Source: Polyangiaceae bacterium (GTDB lineage: Bacteria > Myxococcota_A > Polyangia > Polyangiales > Polyangiaceae). Taken from it: DNA of 48,211 nt. Below are positions 23,311 to 29,694 of the stretch, piece after piece; within the stretch, counting starts at the first letter, position 1, and each line of letters begins with the position of its first letter. The position numbers were made by a program, and so were the translations under genes. The stretch lies in assembly GCA_025937785.1 (NCBI GenBank), contig JAICQQ010000039.1:1-48211 (forward strand), read 5' to 3'. A model generated the notes under the pieces. That model worked only from the letters and a program-made list of their open reading frames with translations, was not told the origin of the DNA and did no database searches.

Positions 23311-24093
23311 TCAGTTGCTGTTCAGCTCGACGCGCAGCAGCTTGCGACCGATGAAGATGTAGTCGCCGTGGGTCAAGGCCCGCTCGGTCTTGATGCGGAT
23401 ATAGGTGCCGTTGCGGCTGTCGTGATCGGTCAAAATGAACTTGTCGCCGCGCTCTTCGACCGTCGCATGTTTGGCGGACATGTAGATGTCGCCGGGGAAG
23501 TTCAGGTCCCCGTCTTCGCGACCGACTTGCAGCGAGTTGCCGCGAGCGCAAACCGTCATACCGACCGCGCCGCCCTCGAGCAGCTGGTTGATGCGAAACG
23601 CGCTGGGGTACTTCGGCGAGGAATAGAAATACGTCCCCTCGGCGTCGGCGCCGTCGGAAGCTTTGGGCGTCGGATCTACACGGAACAGCTGCTCACCGGC
23701 GAGGAAGGTGTCGCCCGGAGAGATCTCGACGCTGCCACGGACTCGGAAGTAGACGCCGTTCAGCGAACCCTCGTCGCGGACGACCAACGTGCCGTCGCGA
23801 TAGAACAGGTTCGCGTGTCGCGGTGAGATGAACGCGTCGTCGGGAAACTCGAGCTGACCCTGCCGGCCGACGATGTGTTGCGCAGCCTTCAGGTGGTAGC
23901 TGAGCCCGTCTTGGCCTTCGCCCCGGATCAGGATCAGGCGCGCCTTCGACGGATCCTGCATGTCGCTGAAGAAGTGCGCCTGGATATTCAGGATCTCGTC
24001 CGGTACGCCTGCGCCGCAGCGACCGCAGAACTTGTGTCCGCTGGGCACCGGGGTCATACAGGACGAACAGACGTAATATTTCGCTTGATCCAT
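23311..24093 (-). CDS. Zinc-ribbon protein with two FHA domains
   Basis: A 260-residue protein starting at ATG 24093, which has GGAGGT five bases upstream. A zinc ribbon (Cys9, Cys12, Cys23, Cys26 in CSSC...CGRC) leads to two FHA domains: about 50-150 (HIVGRQGQLEF, SPRHANLFY, EGSLNGVYFR) and about 165-258 (NSLQVGREDG, SAKHATVEE, HDSRNGTYIR). Both keep the Gly-Arg, Ser-x-x-His and Asn-Gly binding elements. Two FHA modules suggest bridging of two phosphothreonine sites, for example on the zinc-ribbon Ser/Thr kinase class seen at 5638. A frame with a second zinc ribbon is open further upstream (see 24094-24354). Confidence 0.9.
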   Translation of the reverse strand: MDQAKYYVCSSCMTPVPSGHKFCGRCGAGVPDEILNIQAHFFSDMQDPSKARLILIRGEGQDGLSYHLKAAQHIVGRQGQLEFPDDAFISPRHANLFYRDGTLVVRDEGSLNGVYFRVRGSVEISPGDTFLAGEQLFRVDPTPKASDGADAEGTYFYSSPKYPSAFRINQLLEGGAVGMTVCARGNSLQVGREDGDLNFPGDIYMSAKHATVEERGDKFILTDHDSRNGTYIRIKTERALTHGDYIFIGRKLLRVELNSN

Positions 24094-24354
24094 CGCTACC
24101 TCCGAAGACCCAACTGGGAGCGTCGATCTTTCTACACTTTGCCTGGGAGATCTAGAGTGTTTCGCGTCGCCTGCGCGAATGGGCGCGTCCGCCGATGATT
24201 GACTTCGTTCGGGGATGTGCCCCGGCGTCGTCCGGGCGAAGAGGGCCAGCGCTTGCCCGCAAGAGCGACAGCTGGGCCTGCTGAGCACATTCGCCGCATC
24301 GCAGGCGCCGCAAACCAGGACGACCTCATCGACTTGGCGCCGCATCAGGAACAC
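24094..24354 (-). other. In-frame upstream segment with an extra zinc ribbon; promoter region or remnant
   Basis: The double-FHA frame stays open upstream for 87 codons to GTG 24354. It encodes a second zinc-ribbon pattern, CGACDAAN then CRSCGQAL (two CxxC pairs 10 residues apart), near its start. Codons of the first half have GC-rich third positions, but those nearest 24094 do not (AAA, TCT, AGA, AGT, GTA), and a good ribosome binding site sits just before ATG 24093. The proximal part therefore looks like a leader/promoter, and the distal ribbon could be a gene remnant, a small separate ORF, or a real N-terminus. The rest of the 346-base gap (24355-24439) holds nothing I recognise. Confidence 0.4.
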
Positions 24355-24439
24355 TTAACTAAGCGCGATGCCGCTAGCCCGGTCAAGAGGAGCCCTTCGC
24401 ACTCTGGGAACTTTGTCTGGGCGCGCTGCAAGCTGGTCT

Positions 24440-25102
24440 TCAATCGATGATCGAGAAACGGGCGTCGACGTCGAAGTAGCCCTCTTCACTGACCAGCCGG
24501 AAGATCACGGTCTCGGTGCATTCGGCGCGCGACACGCTTCCATAGTCACGAGAATCGTAGGGGAGCAAACGGTTGTCGCTGGCGAGCCAAACCAGGCCTC
24601 GGCCAACCTCGACGGTCGCCTGATCGGGGGGAGCGCTGACTGTGGGGCTGCGCTTGCCGATCTTGTGCAGGGTAGATCCGATACGTTCCATGGCGCAGTG
24701 CTGCTCGATGTCCAGGTCGGTCGCGGGATTGTAGACGCTGAACGTCGAGTCCTCTTGGCAACCGGACTCGGTCAGCAGCGGTCGCTTGTTCACGAAGATC
24801 CTGCCGTCTTTGACTTCGACGTCGTCGCCGGCCTCGGCAATGATGCGACCGATGACGATGCGGCCCCCGTCGTTGTCTGCGCGGGTAGGCTCCGGGCACA
24901 GCACCAGGTCACCGATGTCCGCCTCGGTGAGCCGCCACAGGATGACGAGATCTCCACCCCGCAGGGTGGGCGCGATCGAGGCTTCGATCTGGGGGTCGTC
25001 GGCGGGCACTCGCCACCAGCGGATGGCGAACGCCCGAGCCACTGCCACGATCAGCGCCAAGGCCAGCGCTACCCAGATCAGGGCCCTCAGCACACCTCGC
25101 AT
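24440..25102 (-). CDS. Signal peptidase I-like protein lacking the catalytic lysine
   Basis: A 220-residue S26-family protein with one N-terminal membrane helix (about 8-27). Box B is kept: ASIAPTLRGGD with the nucleophile Ser42. Box E is kept in altered form (LASDNRLLPYDSRDYGSV). Box D, normally K-R-V-V-G-L-P-G-D, reads IGRIIAEAGDDV, so residue 85 is Gly (GGT) where the general-base Lys should be. Type I signal peptidases of bacteria need this Ser/Lys pair; the archaeal/eukaryotic type uses His instead. The protein may be inactive, may recruit another base, or may act with the envelope genes as a binding factor. ATG 25102 is chosen because the membrane helix follows at once. Confidence 0.8.
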   Translation of the reverse strand: MRGVLRALIWVALALALIVAVARAFAIRWWRVPADDPQIEASIAPTLRGGDLVILWRLTEADIGDLVLCPEPTRADNDGGRIVIGRIIAEAGDDVEVKDGRIFVNKRPLLTESGCQEDSTFSVYNPATDLDIEQHCAMERIGSTLHKIGKRSPTVSAPPDQATVEVGRGLVWLASDNRLLPYDSRDYGSVSRAECTETVIFRLVSEEGYFDVDARFSIID

Positions 25103-25214
25103 GGCGACCAAGAGTAGCCCATGTGCTCCGCCGGCACCGAGTTTTGCGAGCGCCGGTCGAAGGGCTGGGGCGCCTACATCGGCGACCATGGCAGCGTGCG
25201 CGCCCGAGCGGGAC

Positions 25215-26063
25215 CTATTGACCCTTGGGGGAGTGCAACGCGGGACAATCGACCGGCGGAACCTCCGCGCTCTCGGCGCCCTCGGCGATCATTTTCGCAG
25301 CCGCGAAGACGGGGCGCCACTGGTCGAGGCGCGTGAACTCGGAGCGCCTCAACTCACCCTGACCCCCCGTGTGCATGACGCTCGCGGAAATCACACCGAC
25401 CACATCACCGTGTTCGACGCTCAGCGCGGGTCCGCCCGAATCGCCGGGGCAAATGGCGGCATCGAGCTTGAAACGATCGGAGTCGACGGCTGCGATCGCA
25501 CCGCCTGAACGTTGGCGCCGGCGGATGCCATTGGTGTCGCAACGACCGAAGCCCACGGGCCGCACTTGCTCGCCCACCTCGGGCGGCGTATCGAGCCGCG
25601 GCGTGGCGGTGTTCGCTCGGACCTTCGTCTCGAGCACGAGGATCGCGATGTCCCCATGCCCGGCGGCGTGACCGCAGCTCGGCGCCACGACCGCGCGCAC
25701 ACCGACCTCGGCCCACGGCAGGTAATCGCCCCCGAGCTCGACGATGACCTGCTCCGGATCGACGTCTCGGTGGATCACGTTTCCGTCGGCGTCGCGCGCG
25801 GACACGCAATGGTGCGCCGTCAGCACCTGGTTGTCGTAGATGAGGGTGCCGGTGCACGACACGCTCCCGGAGACGACGCGGAGCACGGGTTCATCCGGAA
25901 ACAGCATCTCGATCGGCGGCTCGTTCGGCCGCTCTTCACCCGCGGCCGGTACGCTCGTGGCTTCGGGTTCTGGTGCGAACACCACCGAGCTGAAGCGGCA
26001 GCCCGCGAGCAACATCGCGCCGAGGCAAGCGCCACAAGAACGAGCGAGTCCAGAGAGCCGCAT
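25215..26063 (-). CDS. Secreted trypsin-like serine protease lipoprotein
   Basis: A 282-residue S1-family protease. The signal ends in MLLAGC (Cys22), so the protein should be lipidated; ATG 26063 begins directly at the signal. The catalytic triad is visible: His85 in LTAHHC, Asp138 in HGDIAIL and Ser209 in CPGDSGGP. Paired cysteines (Cys70/Cys86 and others) suggest disulfides and an extracytoplasmic site. The activity would be cleavage of peptide bonds in surface or secreted proteins; specificity is unclear. It ends 112 bases before the signal-peptidase-like gene and starts 8 bases after the TPR-like gene, with which it likely shares a transcript. Confidence 0.9.
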   Translation of the reverse strand: MRLSGLARSCGACLGAMLLAGCRFSSVVFAPEPEATSVPAAGEERPNEPPIEMLFPDEPVLRVVSGSVSCTGTLIYDNQVLTAHHCVSARDADGNVIHRDVDPEQVIVELGGDYLPWAEVGVRAVVAPSCGHAAGHGDIAILVLETKVRANTATPRLDTPPEVGEQVRPVGFGRCDTNGIRRRQRSGGAIAAVDSDRFKLDAAICPGDSGGPALSVEHGDVVGVISASVMHTGGQGELRRSEFTRLDQWRPVFAAAKMIAEGAESAEVPPVDCPALHSPKGQ

Positions 26064-26071
26064 GCGGGTTC

Positions 26072-26602
26072 CTAGTGTACCTCGAGCATGACTTGGCGCG
26101 ACGCCAGTCGATAAGCCAAAAGCGCCCGACTCGGGTCCATTCGCGGATCGGCCACGTCCATTTCGAGCAGCTGCCGCAGCCACTCGAGCCGATGGCGCCC
26201 GCGGCCCACCAGTTCGCGGGTGCACTCGCTGCGTGAACATTCGTCGAGCGCCGCGTTCTGCGCGACGAACGCGAGCTGCGGATGGCCGAGTAGGGTCAAC
26301 GTGCGCACCCGCTGGTCCGCGATGCTCGGCTGGTGCCTGACGTCGACGGGGGCGCGGTCCAAGGCGGCCTGCGCCAAGCCGGGGGCCTTGCGGACCAGGT
26401 ACGCTTCGACCAGCGCGTGCAAGACGACGGCGTTGGTAGGGTCTTTGCCTACCTCGGCCTCGAGCACCGCGACCTCGGCGTCGAGATCGTGACCTGCAAC
26501 AATCGGTCGAACGGGCGTGCGTGCCTGGCTCAAGCCGGTCACGAAGAGCGTCAGAGCGAGACCAATGACCACTACCCTGAATTCCACCACTGTCGTAGCC
26601 AT
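26072..26602 (-). CDS. Exported TPR-like protein
   Basis: A 176-residue protein with an N-terminal export signal (FRVVVIGLALTLFVTGLSQA, cleaved perhaps after SQA) and an all-helical mature part. The segment AVLEAEVGKDPTNAVVLHALVEAYLVRKAPGLAQAALD has the spacing of a tetratricopeptide repeat, and a second weaker one follows (TLLGHPQLAFVAQNAALDEC). TPR modules bind proteins; no enzyme motif is present. ATG 26602 has GAGG four bases upstream of the start. It is followed after 8 bases by the trypsin-like lipoprotein and could be its partner or regulator. The 177-base gap to proB contains no gene. Confidence 0.7.
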   Translation of the reverse strand: MATTVVEFRVVVIGLALTLFVTGLSQARTPVRPIVAGHDLDAEVAVLEAEVGKDPTNAVVLHALVEAYLVRKAPGLAQAALDRAPVDVRHQPSIADQRVRTLTLLGHPQLAFVAQNAALDECSRSECTRELVGRGRHRLEWLRQLLEMDVADPRMDPSRALLAYRLASRQVMLEVH

Positions 26603-26779
26603 GTCGCCTCGGGGAATGGAACGGAGAGACAGCGAGCGCGCCGGTTTGTTCCGACACCCCTCTGGTGGACGGCTTGGGTCGGAAAAAAGTTCTTCGCTTC
26701 GAAGCGCTCGCTAAAAGAACTGCGCTCGATGCAGCCGAGAAAATTCGTCTTCGGCCGAAACGCCCGTGCTGACTGGGGG

Positions 26780-27889
26780 TCAGGCTTCGGGATCGACCAC
26801 GAGGTCGTCGCGGTGGACCACGATCACGTCGCGTTCGCCGCCGAACAGCGTCTGCAACTCCGGCGCGCGTTTACCCGCCGCCCGCGCCACTTCGATGGCA
26901 CCGAGCCGGGTCAGGCCGCGGCCCACTTCGGCGCCGTCGGGCCCCACCAAGCGCACCGCGTCGCCCGGGTGAAAGTCACCGCGCACGCCGATCACGCCGA
27001 CCGGCAACAGACTGCGGTTCTTCGCACGCACCGCTTCCACGGCCCCGGCGTCGAGCAGCACGGCGCCCCGCGGCCGCAGGGTGTAGGCGATCCAATGTTT
27101 CCGCGCGCGCAGCGGCTCGCCCCGCGGCGCGAACAGCGTCCCCACGTCCTCGCCCGCGAGGATCCGCACGAGCACGTCGGGCTCACTCGCGTTGGCCACG
27201 ATCGCGGCGGCCCCCGACGACTGCGCCTTGCGCGCGGCGTCCACCTTGCTCTGGATGCCCCCGGAACCCGGCGCGCCCGCGCTAGTGCGGTGCGCCTGCA
27301 CCGACTCGCCCGCGTGCATGATGCGAATGCGCTCGCCCTGGGCGTCGAGCACGCCGTCCACGGTCGACAGGAAGACCACCACGTCGGCGCTGACGAGCGG
27401 CGCCACCATCGCTGCCAGCTGGTCGTTGTCGCCGAAGCGGAGCTCGTCGGTCGCCACGGTGTCGTTCTCGTTGATGATCGGCACTGCTCGCGCCTCGAGC
27501 AGGGCCGCGAGCGCGCGGCGCGCGTTGTTGACGCGCGTGCGATCGGCCAAGTCCGCGTGGGTCAAGAGCACCTGCGCCGCGACGAGCCCCACGTTCCCGA
27601 GCGCCGCTTCGTAGCGGTGCATCAACACGCTCTGACCCGCTGCAGCGGAAGCTTGCAGCTCGCCGGTGTCCTTCGGGCGTTCGCGGTAGCCCAGCCGTTG
27701 CCAACCGAGCGCAATGGCCCCGCTCGAAACGATGACCACCGCGCACTGCCGCGCCGAGATGCGCGCCACCTGGTCCGCCAGGCGCCCGGGCAGCTCGGGA
27801 TCCTTCCACAACGCCGCCGACCCGATCTTCAGGATCACCCGGCGGGCTGCGCGTAGTTCTTCACGGGGTTCGGGCACGGGCGCTCCCAT
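26780..27889 (-). CDS. proB: Glutamate 5-kinase
   Basis: ProB phosphorylates glutamate, the first committed step of proline synthesis in the cytoplasm. The 369-residue length equals that of E. coli ProB (367). The kinase domain has VILKIGSAAL, VSSGAIALGWQ, INENDTVATDELRFGDND and GSGGIQSKVDAARKA, which cover the ATP, glutamate and feedback-inhibition sites of the amino-acid-kinase fold. The last 85 residues form a PUA domain (GVIGVRGDFHPGDAVRLVG). proA is not in the window. ATG 27889 lacks a strong ribosome binding site. It stands apart from its neighbours and seems to be its own unit. Confidence 0.95.
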   Translation of the reverse strand: MGAPVPEPREELRAARRVILKIGSAALWKDPELPGRLADQVARISARQCAVVIVSSGAIALGWQRLGYRERPKDTGELQASAAAGQSVLMHRYEAALGNVGLVAAQVLLTHADLADRTRVNNARRALAALLEARAVPIINENDTVATDELRFGDNDQLAAMVAPLVSADVVVFLSTVDGVLDAQGERIRIMHAGESVQAHRTSAGAPGSGGIQSKVDAARKAQSSGAAAIVANASEPDVLVRILAGEDVGTLFAPRGEPLRARKHWIAYTLRPRGAVLLDAGAVEAVRAKNRSLLPVGVIGVRGDFHPGDAVRLVGPDGAEVGRGLTRLGAIEVARAAGKRAPELQTLFGGERDVIVVHRDDLVVDPEA

Positions 27890-27955
27890 AGCACATTTTC
27901 GCTTCGAACCACGGTTTCCGCCAGCCGCCGGGAGGCTGCGCGTCGACGTCGCGAG

Positions 27956-28360
27956 CTACAGTTCAGCAGCGTACTGAAAACCCGGGAAGCGGCACACCCT
28001 GTCGTCGCAGCTCCAACTCCCCGCTTCTGACGGCTTGAAGACGGGGCAATCGGCGGTGGACGAGCATTCAATGGGTCGACCCGTACAATGGGGGAGCTCG
28101 CTGGGAGTGCCTTGCGCCTCGTTGCAGATCAACTTCTCGTCCGAGCAAGGATTCACGTCGTCCCTGGCAACTTGACAGGATTGCGCGCACCCGGACACGC
28201 AGGTTTGATTCCGGCAGTACCAGTCCTGAGGCGCACACCTCTCGGGGAACCTGTCTCCGCCCAGACAGTCGTCGTGCGTGGCACAGCTGATCGCACCGCC
28301 GTGATCGTCGGGTGAGCAAGCAGTGAGCACGGCGAAGAGGAGACATCCAGCTAGCCGCAT
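27956..28360 (-). CDS. Cys-rich predicted lipoprotein
   Basis: A protein of about 134 residues whose start is uncertain: ATG 28360 gives MRLAGCLLFAVLTAC, a good lipoprotein signal, while ATG 28381 adds seven residues. The mature part has about 15 cysteines in a pattern such as ATHDDC, ERCAPQDWYC, QTCVSGCAQSC, ADCP and RVC, which fits many small disulfide-linked loops of the kind often seen in myxobacterial secreted proteins. It has no known catalytic motif. It is probably on the outer face of a membrane. The neighbours are proB and a small gene, neither of which suggests a job for it. Confidence 0.65.
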   Translation of the reverse strand: MRLAGCLLFAVLTACSPDDHGGAISCATHDDCLGGDRFPERCAPQDWYCRNQTCVSGCAQSCQVARDDVNPCSDEKLICNEAQGTPSELPHCTGRPIECSSTADCPVFKPSEAGSWSCDDRVCRFPGFQYAAEL

Positions 28361-28477
28361 GGGTAGTGAGGCACTGAGCATCGGCAATTGAGTACAGTTC
28401 CTGCCTGGGGAGCGCTGGCTATCCCGAACCCTACAGTCGACGACTCGGGTAACCAATGAAGCGTAGCGTGCCAACAG

Positions 28478-28792
28478 CTACGCGTCGAACGCCTGCTGAT
28501 CCGTCCAGAACACGCGCACCACCAGCCCCGACCCGCCCTCGCTGATCTCGTAGGTGCCGCCCGAGGTGGCGGCCAGCATGACCACGGCGATCAGCACTCG
28601 GAGGTGGCGATTGGCCGTCATTCTCGTCGGCTCCACCAGGCGCCGGTCCAGGATTCTTCCTCGGAGTTCCTTGGCCGCTGGGTCGCCCACCAGGATAACG
28701 AACGGCGTCTTCGAGACGATGAGCTGCTTGGCTCTCACGGCGAAGCCCCGGGAGCCGTGGGTCAGGGTCACGGTCCCCCCGTCGTCACCCAT
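28478..28792 (-). CDS. Small protein coupled to the ABC relic
   Basis: A 104-residue protein of unknown function. ATG 28792 overlaps the stop of the pseudo-ABC gene by 8 bases, and its own stop is at 28478; the longer frame to 28816 lies inside the other gene. The sequence looks like a small beta/alpha domain (TVTLTHGSRGFAVRAKQL, TPFVILVG, RHLRVLIAVVMLAAT, GLVVRVFW). A hydrophobic stretch near residues 65-80 is too short to be a clear membrane helix. As the last gene of the UDPGP/SppA/pseudo-ABC run it is likely part of the same function, but I cannot name it. Confidence 0.6.
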   Translation of the reverse strand: MGDDGGTVTLTHGSRGFAVRAKQLIVSKTPFVILVGDPAAKELRGRILDRRLVEPTRMTANRHLRVLIAVVMLAATSGGTYEISEGGSGLVVRVFWTDQQAFDA

Positions 28793-29693
28793 CGGCGTTC
28801 GCCGCGCGTGGGGCACCCGGCAGTGGCACCAGCTCGATCACCGGGACGTCGTGGGTGACGGCGTCGCGCGCGATCCATTGACCGAGCTCGCTCTGATCGC
28901 TCGTCACGAGCAGCTGGCTGGGTTGGTCGTCGGCGGCATCGGCGTCGGTGTGCTGGACCCGGGCGCCCCGCGCTTCGAGGGCTTGACGCAGGAGCTTGCC
29001 GCCCCGCGTGACGGACACCAAATAGCCGATCGGCGTCAGCACCTCACCGGGGGTGCCGGTGGCGGTGACGCGACCCTGGTGCAAAAACACCAGCTGTTCG
29101 AAGCGCGCGAGCCGGGTGCGTTCCGCGTCGGCGAGCAACGCTGAGTCGAAGCTGACGATGAGGCTGCGATCGTGGCCGGTACGTTCTACCAGCGGCCACA
29201 GCCAGTCGGCGTCGGCGCTCGTGAGGCCGCGCAATGGCGCTTGCACGAACACGACGCCCGGCTCGGTGAGCAGCGCCTTAGCCAGCTCGAGCGCCATGAA
29301 TTCGGCGCGGCTGAGTTGGCCGACGTTGCGCAACGCGAGCCACGGCAGGCCCAGCCGGGCGAGCACGGACGAGCCGCGCGCGCGCGCCGCGTTTTCGGTG
29401 AGCCCGGTCAAAAGCGCACTTTTTTCCAGCAGTTCGAGCCCGGTCCAGGCGGGGTTCACGCGGGCTTCGCCGAGCGCGAGCCCGAGTGAGCCGTCCGCGA
29501 CGGCAGACACCGCGTCGGCCCCTGCGACTTGCAGGCTGCCGTGGACGATGCGCCCGCGTCCGCTCAAGGCGGCAGCCACGGCGCTGAAGTCGCCGACGAG
29601 GGCGACCGCGCGACCGTCGACGGCGCAGGACAGGTCATCGACCAGGAGGGCGCCGTCGCTGTCGACTCGCAGGTGATCGCAGCTGAACAGCAC
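28785..29693 (-). CDS. ABC-type ATPase relic with all catalytic motifs lost
   Basis: A 302-residue protein that keeps the outline of an ABC nucleotide-binding domain (MLFSCDHLRVDSDG, LVDDLSCAVDGRAVALVG, then a G-S-L-Q-V-A-G strand and later LVFLHQGRVTATGTPGEVL). The Walker A region is VGDFSAVAAALSG (33-45) with no GKS/T; the signature is LSRAE (127-131) instead of LSGGQ; Walker B is VVFVQAPL with Gln151 and Ala152 where Asp and Glu belong; the switch His is absent (IVSFDS). It should not hydrolyse ATP. It starts with GTG one base after the stop of the SppA fusion and runs into the small gene, so the three are co-translated. A role as scaffold or sensor for the SppA protein is inferred. Confidence 0.85.
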   Translation of the reverse strand: MLFSCDHLRVDSDGALLVDDLSCAVDGRAVALVGDFSAVAAALSGRGRIVHGSLQVAGADAVSAVADGSLGLALGEARVNPAWTGLELLEKSALLTGLTENAARARGSSVLARLGLPWLALRNVGQLSRAEFMALELAKALLTEPGVVFVQAPLRGLTSADADWLWPLVERTGHDRSLIVSFDSALLADAERTRLARFEQLVFLHQGRVTATGTPGEVLTPIGYLVSVTRGGKLLRQALEARGARVQHTDADAADDQPSQLLVTSDQSELGQWIARDAVTHDVPVIELVPLPGAPRAANADG

Positions 29694-29694
29694 G

